A DNA stretch of 64,000 bases, taken from the NCBI GenBank assembly GCA_947462335.1, contig OX381705.1, forward strand, positions 5,546,352 through 5,610,351, written 5' to 3'. Of the stretch, positions 35,000-46,399 are shown piece after piece (position 1 is the first letter of the stretch; each line of letters begins with the position of its first letter). Source of the stretch: Harmothoe impar (Eukaryota > Annelida > Polychaeta > Phyllodocida > Polynoidae). A model generated the notes under the pieces. It was not told where the DNA came from, made no database searches, and saw nothing but the letters and a program-made list of their open reading frames with translations. Position numbers and translations under genes: made by a program.

Positions 35000-37463
35000 T
35001 GTCAGCTCTATAGGGCACTGTGCGCCTCTGTCCACACCGCACCTCCATAATCAAACACTCTCACACTTCCCATGGGTGGATGGCGCAATGTTACTGTATG
35101 GATTTCCACAGACAGATCTCACAATGTGTCTCTAGTGCCATGTCTCTATAAAGAGTTTATTAGTTTTGTGACAGCCAAGTCTATAACAATCAAAGGCCTA
35201 GTCTTCCAAAGAATGTCGGAAGTCGTGGAATGTCAGTATATACATGCCAACCAGGTCCAAGCTTGTTGTTAGATGTCACACGTGTAATGGTATGTGCATG
35301 TCATACACGGATATCACAGTAATTTACATAGTTGTGATGTAGAGCTATCACACACAAGAACTAATGATTTAACTGGAGTGAAGTATCATCCATGTAAAGA
35401 TGGCTAGTGGATGTATGTACACTCACTGTGAGTGAACACTTAATTGTCACAACATTGTCATGAGCCCAAAGATCCGATAAACACAACATGCAGAAGCTCA
35501 CACTATCGGCAGACGCTGCAGACTGTTTCTCTCTTGCCTAAGAGTTGTCACACATGAATATTTGGCAGCACATCATGCTTTCCTAAAGATGAATATTAGC
35601 TACACATATCCTAAAGCAGAGACATAGTCTGTGACAACTTGAGCAAAGGCATAGTCTGTGTGAAGCAAGAGATATCACAGCTATGGGGCGGAAAATAATG
35701 TATTTTACCTCCGGGCCATGTGTTTTTTTTTCCAGATACTAACTTGTGCATTGCAATCTTCAGGACCAAAAGCAGATAAGTAGAGGGAAAGATATAATAG
35801 TGTAATAGGTAAAATACAACAGACCAAATCCTTGCAGTCTGAGACATTTTATAACCTGCAGTTTTTGCTCAACAAAGAATAATTTACAGAAAACGTTTTA
35901 TTAACATTCCTCATTGTACATTTGTAGACATAAAAACTAACTTTTGAAATCTTTCACATTCAATACAAAAGCTAAAGGTATAAAATCCTGCCTCTGTAAT
36001 TTACTCTTATATAACAATGTTCACATTGGCTTCTTGCCTTATTTCTTAGCACATTATGACCTTCATAAAAGTGATGAGCTCTTTTTCTGATTTTATTAAT
36101 GATATCTACACTTTTATAATGTATCCTTTGAATTTCAAAATCCTATAGGCCATATCCTGTGGATTGCACTAAACAACCCCATCTGCTTATTGAAATTTCA
36201 CATATTGGCCAAATCATTATGATGGTAATAACACAATACTTTGTCTCTTTCAGACTTCTTTTACCGTTGTTATACTTTAATGTCATCCTTCCTCACCACA
36301 GCTGTCTTTCACAGAGTACCATCAGTCAGGGAGGATGGTCTCATCATAGACTAAAGGTGGCATGAGTATCTGAGGTCCTGCTATATGAGGTAATAATTGG
36401 ATCACTTCATCACAGAGAATGGTGCCATTTCTTCTCTGGTATAGAAGCATTGGAGGGACTGACTGCTTGCAGTTGTTTAAATAAATGATGTGCAAGCAGA
36501 ATCAAATCAAGACTGGTGATTAACACAATATTACAGAGGAGAATGAAGGATTTGGCTATTGGCAGTGTAAGTTGTGAGTCAAATGTAATCTGAATGCTTT
36601 CTATTATTTCTTGATGCAGAAACCTTCCCGATATAGTTCCCAGTTACTTGGCTCTATGTGTAAATATCATCAACCATCCAGGTACAGCATGAATACATTT
36701 CCCCACATAACTACTGTAGGAGCCTTGGTACATAAACATAATTGCCTTAGTTTTTAACCTTAGATCTTTATCTTCTTGAAGTCTCTCCACTTGTGTGCCT
36801 CATGTTGTATCTGTCAGCTGCCTGTACATGTATGCTACTATTGCTGTGTACATGTAAGATCCAAGAAACACACCAACATCTTACAAGGGTACATGACGTG
36901 CACCATGCACCATGTTCTCAATCAACTGAAATAAAGGGAAGGCAACCTCTTCAGTCATGAAGTAAAAAATACCCTGTAGAATCTTTGATTATGACTGGTC
37001 GATTTTCAGCCAACATTGCTTAGTGAGGTCCCTATGAATTAGAAAAGGTGACCTATATATTCATTGAACTCAGATAACCTACTATACTTATGAAATATTC
37101 GCTTTCAATTCTACATTAAGTTATGGCAGCCCTCAGACCCTATGTTGTGTTATCCCATCACTAGTCGAAGATGGATAGTTTCAGCCAGTCTTTACCTTGT
37201 ATCTGCAGAGGGGTTCTGTATCCGTTGTACTTTCAGTAATGGTCATAATGGTTGATGCAGAGCTGGATCAAACTTCTTCGAACATGTGGTGACCTTTGCT
37301 GCAGAGTGAAATTAGATTCCTAAAGATTATAGAATGGTAAATGAAGGTCAATGAAGTATCATTGGAAAAATGAACTTTAGAGAGAGGCAGAGACAGATAC
37401 AGAAAGCCAGGGAGGCAGAGAAAATATGTGGAAGATGGCGACAGATCGGAGACAAAGCTGAAA
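35000..37463. other. Non-coding region
   Basis: AT-rich DNA with short domainless frames and, at 36745-37090, the third copy of the 27.1-kb repeat. No gene, RNA gene or intact element seen. Confidence 0.4.
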
Positions 37464-37536
37464 CAAGAATTGCGGTTGTTGCCGCGTAAAAAAATGCCTC
37501 AGGCATTTTTTTACGCGGCAACAACCGCAATTCTTG
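37464..37536. repeat. 73-bp perfect palindrome
   Basis: The 36-base left arm (37464-37499) is the exact reverse complement of the right arm (37501-37536), with a single C between them. The centre reads AAAAATGCCTCAGGCATTTTT. No mismatches are present, which implies a recent origin or maintenance. Confidence 0.9.
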
Positions 37537-37651
37537 CATTCTAAGAAACATAATGTCTACATGGTTGGTATGTTTGAAGGGAACCAATTCAAGACACCAA
37601 AAAAGCACGGCCGGGAAGGGATTATCAGGGGGAAGGATGATATTACTTCAA

Positions 37652-38240
37652 ATATGGCATTTCCTTGGGTCCATGTTAGGGGGTAAGGAAATGTGTGTTG
37701 CAAGGCAGATAAACAATTACAATAGATGTTGCTAGGCAACCAGCTGGATTAGCAACAAACTAATAGAACCATTGAAATTCTTGGGTCCATATTAGGGGGG
37801 TAGGTATGATTATAATCAACCTTAGGGTCATGGAAATGTGTGTTGCTAAGCAGATAAACAATAAGAATAGCCGTTGCTAGGCAACCAGCTGTATGAGCAA
37901 CAAACCAATAGAACCATTGAATTCCTTGGGTCCATATTAGGGGGGGTAGGTATGATTATAATCAACCTTAGGACCATGGAAATGTGTGTTGCTAGGCAGA
38001 TAAACAATCAGAATACCCGTTGCTAGGCAACCAGCTGTATTAGCAACAAACCATTAGAACCATTGAATTTCTTGGGTCCATATTAGGGGGGGTAGGTATG
38101 ATTATAATCAACCTCAGGAGCATGGAAATGTGTGTTGCTAGGCAGATAAATAATTAGAATAGCCGTTGCTAGGCAACCAGCTGTACTAGCAACAAATGGA
38201 TAGAACCGTTGAATTCCTTGGGTCCATATTAGGGGGGGTA
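37652..38240. repeat. 145-146-bp tandem repeat carrying RFX X-box motifs
   Basis: Four to five units share CTTGGGTCCATATTAGGGGG, ATGATTATAATCAACC, AAATGTGTGTTGCTAGGCAG and GTTGCTAGGCAACCAGCTG. The 13-bp palindromic GTTGCTAGGCAAC lies at 37728, 37873, 38019 and 38164. It fits the RFX-family X-box consensus (GTTRCY, short spacer, RGYAAC). The array sits downstream of the 3' end of the LINE (minus strand). Confidence 0.85.
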
Positions 38241-38403
38241 GATGCATTGGCAAGATGGAAGACTTCAGTATGATATTACAATATATTAACGGGTGAACAG
38301 GTAATATAGTAGTAGATATACGGTAATATGTAAAACTTGTGATATCGTAGTTTCGTACATGTATGCTAAATTATACAATGCTGTAGAATTTACCGGTATG
38401 GAA

Positions 38404-39558
38404 TTAATGAACATCTAGATGTATTTTACTTAATAGAGATTTTTTGGCAAGGTGTTTGAACTCCAAGAAATTTTCAATGTTTCTATTATATGGTGGAATT
38501 GTTAGCCATTCCCAAGCACATTGCACTTCTAGACTATGTTGATATGTATTACAATGGATAGTGTGATACTTTAACACAGGGCCGTCTGCAAGACGAGTAG
38601 CTCTCACAGTAATTCTCCTGAATTTTGGTGATTGAGCCCGTTTATAGGCTACTAATAGGGTATGAAACCTTATTCGCTCCTTGAGTAAAGGCATGTTGGT
38701 TTCTCTATGTATATCAATGGTGGGTGTAAGCCTGTGTACATTCATACATATTTTTAAGCAACGGTTTTGTAATCTCTGCAATTTCTGTAGTAAATCAACC
38801 ACAACACCATTATAAATGACATCACCATAGTCTATTATAGGAACAATATATGCCTTGTAAACGCTAAGTCTGGCATTTTTGGGTAAACAATCCTTGGCAT
38901 GTTTTAGCAGGTAACCCTTGTATTGGACTGTTTTGATTAATCCTTTAACATGAGGTTTAAAAGATAACTCATAATCAAGAGTCATACCCAAATACCGTGT
39001 CGTCTCGACTAAATCGAGAGATTTACCATTCATTTTTAATGTCATAATACCTTTGACTGCATTAAATCTCCCTGTAGAACTAAATACAATGACTTTAGTC
39101 TTTTTTTCATTAATACTTAATTTATTACGAGTAGACCAGTCAGTAAAGCTATTAAGACCTCTCTGTACTAAGGCTTGGGTAGCCAAGAAATCATGTCCTG
39201 AAGCGTAGATGACAGAATCGTCGGCATAGAGTAGGGTGTTACAATTTGGAATTTTCGGAACACAATCATTTATATAGATTAAAAATAATAAAGGACCTAA
39301 AATTGAACCCTGTGGAACGCCACATTGAAGATCAAGGAGGGTAGAAGAGCAATTATTAGCCACTGTATATTGTTTTCTATTACTTAAATAACTTTTTAAA
39401 AGATTTAAATTCGAATTTTTAATTCCATATTTTTCTAATTTTTTAAACAATATCTCAAAATTTACGGAATCAAAAGCTTTTTTAATATCGATAAAGGTAG
39501 CTATTGTAATATTTCCAATATTTTTCTGTCTGGCAATTTCATCTGTTATCATCATCAA
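38404..39558 (-). pseudogene. LINE ORF2, reverse transcriptase (fingers missing)
   Basis: 384 codons in a different frame from the endonuclease, overlapping it by 20 bp. Present are motif A (FIDIKKAFDSV), the CGVPQGSILGPLLFLIYIND block, motif C (LLYADDSVIY), the NKLSINEKKTKVIVF block and a long thumb/C-terminal region ending at a stop at 38404. The earlier RT motifs before motif A, and the QHGFR-type region, are absent. The join to the endonuclease frame lies in a GATGATGATAAC stretch, consistent with an internal deletion at a short repeat. The protein cannot be a working polymerase in this copy. Confidence 0.88.
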
Positions 39559-40729
39559 GTAAGTTAATATTAAATTTGCCCTTACATTTGCCAGGAATTA
39601 CTCTATTAACAGTATCCCAGAAGAGCCTACTATTATTAACATTTTGTTCTGCAGAATTAGTTAAATAAGTTTGCTTGGCCTTCCGACAATCTATGGTCGA
39701 CTGGTCCCTGTATAGCCTAGCTTTTTCCCAAGCCCTGATACTATCGGATTTTCTTGCTTTTTTCAACAATTTATTTTTATAATCAATTTTGGCGAGTAAC
39801 TCATGGGTCATCCATGGGTCCTCCTCATCCTTGACCTTAAATTCCTTAATTGGGCAATCAATATCTAACAATGAATTTATCATTTCTTCAAAGACAGACA
39901 ATGCGTCCTCAACATTCAATTTTGAGTCAAAAAGTGTCCAATCAGCATTTTTCAAGCGATCCGAGAAAATACTTTTATCATACGATTTATAGGATCTACC
40001 TGTGATCACTTTGGTACCGACTTTATAAGTCTTATGCTTAAATGAAACATAAACAGGCATGTGGTCACTAGCACTCATATTAACAACGCCAGATCCTACA
40101 ATCTCTTCAGTGTTAGTAAAAATTAAATCAAGACCGTTAGCATTTTGTACAACACGAGTAGGCTGGTGTATTAGCTGTCTGAGACCAAATTCTTCCATTA
40201 CCTCAGTTAAGTTTTCATATACATCATTATCAGTGAGACAATTAATATTGAAATCTCCCATAATAAACACTTTGTAATCATCAATGTCTGTAATCTGAGT
40301 AATTAATGCTGATAAACAATTAGTGAAAGTAGTAGAATAACCATTTGGAGGTCTATATACATTTGCAAAAATAAACTTTTTGGATTTGCCTTTGGACAGT
40401 AGAAGCCATTGAATTTCTATGTTTTTATCACTCCTATTTAAAAGATCAAAACGAGTTGAGGAACAAAACATGTCTTCATTCACATATGTAATTAGACCAC
40501 CAGCTTTTTTCTTGACTTTTCTATCAAGCCTGTACGAGGTATACCCCCATATATTATATTTTGCAGATGGGTCCTTTTCTTTTAACCAAGACTCAGAAAA
40601 AGAAATTACATCTAAATTTCTTCTAGCTACTTCAGGTTTTAAACGCGGCCATTTTCCCTTAATGCTTCGGACATTAGCATGTAAAAAATGCACACCTTTG
40701 CTCTTACAAATATCTTGGATTTTAACCAT
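39539..40729 (-). pseudogene. LINE ORF2, N-terminal APE endonuclease and linker
   Basis: 396 codons from an ATG at 40729. The endonuclease spans about residues 10-235 with recognisable catalytic steps: HANVRSI (N), SESWL (E), FANVYRPPNG (Y/R), GDFNIN (D and N), LDLIFTN, and SASDHMPV (D-H). After it comes a lysine-rich linker that in this superfamily leads into the RT fingers. Instead the frame ends at 39539 just after INLLDDDN. The enzyme would nick target DNA to prime reverse transcription. The endonuclease itself shows no internal stop, so the loss is confined to what follows. Confidence 0.88.
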
Positions 40730-41048
40730 TATCGTCGTGCAGAGTTCTGTGTGGGAAATACATACAGCAGGTACAAATATCTAAAGACACAATCATTGAA
40801 TCAATACTGTAAAGTATCGTGAATGTTTCACTAACACCCAATGTAAAAAAAAAAGAAAAAATGAACGTATGCCCTCTCTGGCTGTTCATGACGGTCATCG
40901 TTTGACTAGGACTCAACAGGTTTGGTCGCTCCTTAGATTTAATATATAAAACAATTTAATTCATTAGAATCGAATTAGCTTATCAAAATATACTAATAGG
41001 CATCAGGCTGTAATCAGAAATACAAGTTGTAATGATGACCACAGTTTT

Positions 41049-41320
41049 ACCGGTAAGTGTTAAAGTATTGGATTTTATAAGGCACAGTGAATTACTAAAT
41101 CAGAATTTACATGTTGAAAGACAGGTTATAAGTTAGAACAACCAATTGAAATAGAGACTACAGAGTACCGGTAAGTACAGAGTAAGAAGTTTCATGACAC
41201 AGAAATGCATGACCCCATAATGATTGGAGTACCGGTAAGTATATAGCATCATAATATTATGCCTTCAAACCTTGTACCGGTAAGTTCCATTGTACAATTA
41301 TAAGTACCGGTAAGTTCAAT
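41049..41320. repeat. Cluster of five ACCGGTAAGT motifs
   Basis: The decamer ACCGGTAAGT, mostly preceded by T or GT, occurs near 41049, 41166, 41231, 41275 and 41306 in the inter-ORF region of the LINE. ACCGGT is itself a palindrome. A related TACCGGTATG lies near 38394 just beyond the LINE 3' end. No tandem unit explains the spacing. Confidence 0.7.
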
Positions 41321-41528
41321 ACGTTATAGTAAGTGGGGATACCACATGTAATACTCACATGACATATACATGTTATAATCATTAGACATTTTTCTAATTC
41401 GATGGAAGGTAAGCAGTTTTCAGCATATCATTGCAAACATGATTAAATCAGTGATCAGAGTTCTTGTGGTCGAGGGACATTTTCAGGTAAATTAAGTACA
41501 ATTTTACATGATCTTTTAAGATAGACAA

Positions 41529-42146
41529 TCATTCAAGCTCATTCTCATCAATATGCTCAGATGCATCACTATCATTTCCCAGGGACTCTGATGAATCACC
41601 ATCGTCATCGTCATCATCATCATCATCACCATCACTACTGTCACTTGATTCTTCATCTGAGGTAATCTGGACACCTTTGTCTTCTGTAGGTATATCTGGC
41701 TGCTGATCAGGTTGTACGTCTGGCTGTAGTTCAGGCTGTGGATCTGCTTGCTGCTGAGTCGGTGTGGTTGGTCCTGGCGAGGTCGGTAGTGGTACTTGAG
41801 CAGCCGCAGTCAGCTCGTCTCTCTGTTGATTCTTCTTTAGTTCAGACCTTAGCTTCTCGAGAAGTTTTCCCATAAGGTTTTGGCCTTTTACCTTATCTTG
41901 GGTGCATCTCTGATTCTGGCAAAGGTGGTGCCCGCAGCCGAATATGGGGTGAAGAGTAGCCTCATAGAACCTTTTTTTCCCAAAGGACATAAGCCTTTTC
42001 CTACAATTAGGGTTTGAGAATTTAATTTGTAAGAGTTCATAGAACAAGGCTTCAGCATTCCTAGTCCATTTCTCCCCAACACGAACTTTGTTCCCTCTTG
42101 CCATGCTATCATATGGATTCGACGCGTCCATCACCGCCTCAGCTGA
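41529..42146 (-). pseudogene. LINE ORF1, second part: rest of the NADAR domain and acidic tail
   Basis: In the same frame as the upstream part, separated only by one TGA codon. The first ~115 codons carry the second half of a NADAR domain: a basic VRVGEKW step, an amphipathic KFSNPNCRKRLMSFG stretch, FYEATLHPIFGCGHHL (the family's E-x...-(W/F)-G-x-G region), and GQNLMGKLLEKLR (the closing G-x-N-L-x-G-K-L-L motif). A proline/glutamine-rich linker and a very acidic tail with runs of D, E and S follow. Some internal starts exist, but continuity with the upstream frame is the simplest reading. The stop could be a CGA-to-TGA transition. Confidence 0.75.
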
Positions 42147-42878
42147 TCATTTGTCTCTGTGCTGGATTGCCTTGATGTGTTGCCACGCCCTCTCAAGACT
42201 GTCGTACACGATTCCATTATATTCTACCTCGACTGGGTATAGGTTAGACAAACGATTATGCTCGCTACAAAACATAACCCCATCAGGGGTATTGGCAGTG
42301 GTCGCATCTTCTAGAGTCAGTCCATTGGGTAAATACCCCATAGTGACATGTGTATGGTTGAAGACGTTCCCCTCAATGGTGATGGATCTTTGCCTTAGCT
42401 TAGTAGCCAGGCCTTTAGACTTTGCTAGGAAAAAGATTGAACGCAGATCATTATACTGTCTTGTTTCAGACTCACTTAGTTCATCTACTATCGATACACC
42501 ATGCCATTTCGGCTTGCCCTGTAGCTTCCTGATGTTTTTGAATACGTCACCCTTCACCATCTTAGAGTTCATGTACACAACCACTGGTCTTGCTCTCTTG
42601 GCATCTGGAATGTATTTACCTTTTCTGGCGATAGATTCGATCTTTTCTGCTCCATAATCTAGGCCAAGGTCAGTAAACAGTGTTGCTAACTCTGTTCTCA
42701 AATGTTCATCTTTCTTCTCCTCGAACCCTTCCAGTACCATAATCTTCTTCCTCTCATCGCTGTCCATTTTTTCAAGCCTATAGGTATTATCTACAGACCT
42801 GCATCGATTCTCCTGGATGTGCTCCATGTTGTCGTCAACTCGAGTGTCAGTGTCGGTCAGTCCTGTTCCTTGTTTCAT
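42147..42878 (-). pseudogene. LINE ORF1, first part: RRM-like RNA-binding region and start of a NADAR domain
   Basis: 243 codons from an ATG at 42878 to a TGA at 42149-42147. Residues ~1-40 are polar and may be the end of a coiled coil. Residues ~42-190 look like an L1-ORF1-type RRM and C-terminal domain (IMVLEGF start, ARPVVVYMNSK strand, then VSIVDELSESE and a basic helix). Residues ~198-243 change character and match the start of a NADAR/YbiA domain: MFCSEHNRLSNLYPVEVEYN, then the G-x-x-Y-x-S-x-E-x-x-x-Q-x-x-K-A pattern. The TGA falls in the NADAR domain, and the same frame continues open for 205 codons. L1-type ORF1 proteins bind RNA and package the element; the added NADAR domain is discussed in the findings. 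Confidence 0.75.
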
Positions 42879-42939
42879 GTTACTGTAGTGGTGTACTTAG
42901 CAATATGTCTATTTTTTTACATTGATTTTACCTAACATA

Positions 42940-43870
42940 CACTTCATTGAAAATGGATGTAATTTGAAGTCTCAAAATTGCAATTTCAGTATCATTTTTG
43001 TTTCACCAGTTTTAGGAGCATGACAGAGGTATTCAACTGTATCATGTTCCTTTTCAGTTATGACATGGATGGCTTTCCTACATATAGACATCTTAACATA
43101 GCAAGCTTAAAGCTTATTGCCAGTTATTTCCTCTATGAAACCCTTATAGAGGCTTGTTATCATTGTGGAAAGTCTAGAATGTACGGAACACCCACTTTGC
43201 TATTGGTGTCTACTGTGACAGCAACTCTAGCTTAATAACCACAAAGTTTGCAATCCCCATCTAGTTTGATGCTCATAAGTTGTGGTAAATTTAATCATGC
43301 ACAAGTGTTTTGTATGAATATCATTACAGCAGGTGATCTGCACAACATCACCCTCCCTGATGTCTTGTGGCCCAGGGGATGAATCAACAGCTGGTTGTCA
43401 ATGTTGATTCAACATTGAACTGACACCTTGACCATTATGCACTGAAATATAGTTATTTATGAATCTAACTAAATTAGATGGCTGCTAAGCTCAGATTATA
43501 CAATGCACTGACAGCTCATGATGTCATGTAAGATGTATGATGGTAATGGCAGCATCTACATACACTGTGTGACCTATGTACTGTAGATCCTAGAGCCCTG
43601 TGGCACAGAAGCTTTTAATTGCCTGATATTACATTACATGACCCTCAGATACAGGTAACATTTCTCTCTAGTTCTCATTGGTATGTTATAGTGTCATATG
43701 TAGTGGCCCAATACATCTACAGCGTAAATCTAGACAAAGGTTCACAAAAGTCTTTCATCCTCGAGGGATATCTGTGGAAGAGTTATCTCAGGAAAAGAGG
43801 CCCACAGTGGTGAACTATTTCAGGCTTTCTTTGTATTTTTTCAGTATCCCCACATGCCCGTTCAATTTGA
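42940..43870. other. Non-coding region
   Basis: Nothing gene-like beyond short frames without domains. No clear 5' end of the LINE could be placed here. Confidence 0.4.
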
Positions 43871-43874
43871 TGTA

Positions 43875-43979
43875 GGGCATAATATTTCTTTTGCATTTTA
43901 AAGGAGGACTAGTTCCTTCTAGAAAAAACTTTGAGAAGGAACTAGTCCTCCTTCAAAATGCAAAACCAATATTATGCCC
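43875..43979. mobile_element. Foldback hairpin element (105 bp)
   Basis: Two 46-bp arms (43875-43920 and 43934-43979) are reverse complements with only three differences, around a 13-bp loop. The core AAGGAGGACTAGTTCC is perfect. The size suits either a foldback MITE or a pre-miRNA-like hairpin; I see no other copy in the window. Confidence 0.75.
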
Positions 43980-44279
43980 CTCTTAGAAAACGTTTATACA
44001 TCTGTTATATTTTGTATTCAGGCACATTAGAGTGACCACATCCCAGCCTTGTGCAGAGTGAAAACAGATTATATAGACTGCTTGGACATTGTCTCTACCT
44101 ACATGGTGGTCAGCCAGATGTCTTATAGCAGGCTACATGACACAGACAACCTCTAGTCCTTAGTCCAGAACATATAATACCAAAGGGCTCTTTGATAAAA
44201 TATTGGACATGTCTGTGCACAGTACCCAGAAACCAAAGTCCTGTCACTGAGTAGCAGAGTGGGCTCCTGAGCATGTTCA

Positions 44280-44770
44280 AATAACGGTAAGCATGACTCA
44301 GATCTTGTTGGCATTTTCCGTTTTTCTTTTCACAGAACAGGATTTGCAGCATCTGTATTGTGAGTCACAGGAATAATATCCTAGTGAAGAACAGGTTCTT
44401 AGATAGTAATTTAAACTCTTTCTATTCAAGAAGATGGATGGTGACAGTGTATACTGTATAAGTAAGTCCAGTCCCCACTGCAGCAAACAGAACCTGACTC
44501 CTGACATTAACAAGGAGGCCGCTTTAGGAGTTAAGGATGGGGAGCTAAGGGGAAGCTAAGGTATATTTTGTGGGGAGAGAAGCCAGAGGGATTCAGGAAT
44601 TTTGAGAAGTGGTGTATGGTATTTCAAATAAAGGGCTACACGTGTAACTACACCTACAAGCCTGAAGGCAGCTGAAGTACAATGTGGTTGCTTACCAGTG
44701 TCCGGACTGAATCAAGACACACTGTGAGGTTTCACATCAGAAATCAATGTGGTGTCATTGCACTATTGAC
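44280..44770. other. Non-coding region with a dispersed repeat fragment
   Basis: The piece AAGATGGATGGTGACAGTG, then TAAGTAAGTCCAGTCCCC (from 44432) is shared in diverged form with 25670 and 54420. No gene seen. Confidence 0.4.
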
Positions 44771-44794
44771 TGGGTGTGTGAGAGGATCTACATC

Positions 44795-44825
<31 letters not shown>

Positions 44826-44880
44826 CATGTGATATACTGTGCCCTATAGAGCTGACCCTACAGGTGTGCCAGTCAGCTGC
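44795..44880. repeat. (TG)n microsatellite with conserved flank
   Basis: About 13 TG steps followed by GTGCCCTATAGAGCTGACCC and CTACAGGTGTGCCAG. The flank is the inverted form of that at about 34980-35020, so the microsatellite is part of a dispersed repeat. Confidence 0.75.
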
Positions 44881-45674
44881 TTTCACACTCACACATATTA
44901 CTAATGATTCATCAAGGTTCCCAAAACCAACAGAATGTTGTATAGCCAGATAAAAGGACTGCAACTTGTTTTCTTTTGTATTTGTGCACTCTTATATAAA
45001 GGAAGAAAGGAGGTACCAAGGGAGTAAGCGATAGGAGGTAACAGAAATGGAAGTCAAAAATTTAAGAAAGAAGCAAAAAAAGAAGCGATGGCACAAACTG
45101 TAAAAGAGGGGAGTCAGATGGAGAGAGAGATTAACTGAGGCAGTGACATGGACAGTTACAAGGAAAGACACAGCGACAAACACAGGAGACATACAGACAA
45201 CCACAAAGCTATAATTTGAACGGTGCTAGGATAGACAACAGTTAGCATTCAGATTAAAAAGGTAATACAACTCTAGTACAGGCATGCCCCTTCACTGAAC
45301 CCTCTCACCCCCATACTCCGACAGTTTCACAGTATTCTCACGGAAGGCTATATGCAGCTGAACACTGGCAGGGAACTGTCTGCTAAACACAGATGCTGCA
45401 GCTCATTCATCTCTCTTAAAAAGAAAATATATATGCAACTCAACATCTAAGTGCTATCATTTATCAACCACTGGAGGAATATGTTTCAGACCAATAAATT
45501 AATTCCCCTGCTGTTCTGAGCGATCAGCTTGGCCCCTATTGATCTCCTTTCACCACACTTTACTAGTCCTCCAGTTAAATGTCCTTATTTAATCATGCTA
45601 TGGTCTTTGAGGCTGAAGTAAATGTGATATCTCAGGGTGGCTCACTCTGACACTAACCCTCCCTTTATCACATA

Positions 45675-46000
45675 ATGACTTCCCTGACCTTTGAAACCCC
45701 ACTTTCCTTGAAGGACATTGTAACAACCTACAGAAAAGGTCACTCAGACCACAGCCTTATAAAGATCAAAGCCATCTCTTCATCCATTATTATGATATAT
45801 AATGAAGGCCAAGAACGTCAAGAACAATCTGAGGTCAGAGCTCAAGGTCATCCTCCATAAGGATCCCTATAAAGCAATATTGGCCTCAAAGTCATAATTT
45901 GCGGATGTTGAGGAGGACCTGAGAGGGCATCTGCAAGTATTAAATAAGGAAGATGGAATTCTCAGGGACATGGATCAACAGTGTATCTAATATTTTTGTT
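45675..46000 (+). pseudogene. Possible decayed LINE endonuclease fragment
   Basis: A 61-codon frame contains KGHSDHSLIKIKA, which resembles the S-D-H step of APE endonucleases. After a frameshift and a stop the downstream text can still be read as charged protein-like sequence. The match is short; random open sequence remains possible. Confidence 0.3.
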
Positions 46001-46399
46001 GATGTAATGGAGTGAAACAACCAATAGTCACTCTCACCGTTAATGAAGGTTGTTATCTGCTAACCATTGAAAAATGATGAGCACTCCATACAAAATAGAG
46101 ATGTGTTGCTGTGAGCCATAATCTGTTTACCTGACAATATTTCAGATGTATCGGCAGATGATGTGCTTATTTGACATAAGGCTAGTACCAGGAAGCCCAG
46201 GAGACATTGAACTATTGGGGACTTTTAATCATACTCACGGGAATAAAGCTTCCATCAGTTTACTTCATGCCTGGAGGTCACTATACAGTGTGAGACTTTT
46301 GTTTCAGATTATCATTACTTTGGGCAACAGCCTATGGGTATACCACATTCTGTCGCTGATTATGTTTTAATGTCTACCCCTGTGGCTGTATGCTATACA

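Larger units (their letters stand above)
38404..42878 (-). mobile_element. Non-LTR retrotransposon (Jockey/CR1-like), decayed two-ORF copy
   Basis: In minus-strand order: ORF1 (42878-41529), an ~800-bp inter-ORF region with several ACCGGTAAGT motifs, then ORF2 (40729-38404) with APE endonuclease and reverse transcriptase. The co-oriented ORF1-like and EN-RT frames support one element, although 800 bp between ORFs is longer than I would expect. Two lesions are visible: a TGA in ORF1 and a frame-shifting internal deletion in ORF2. Exact 5' and 3' ends and target duplication were not identified. The RT and EN motifs fit the Jockey superfamily (CR1, L2 or Daphne-like clades), but clade needs a tree. 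Confidence 0.85.

Noticed and set aside
41049..41320. ACCGGTAAGT motifs as real splice donors
   Set aside because: No exons, acceptors or coding frames are associated on the plus strand.
45675..46000. SDHSLI-containing frame as a confident LINE endonuclease
   Set aside because: Only one short motif matches; kept as a low-confidence fragment.
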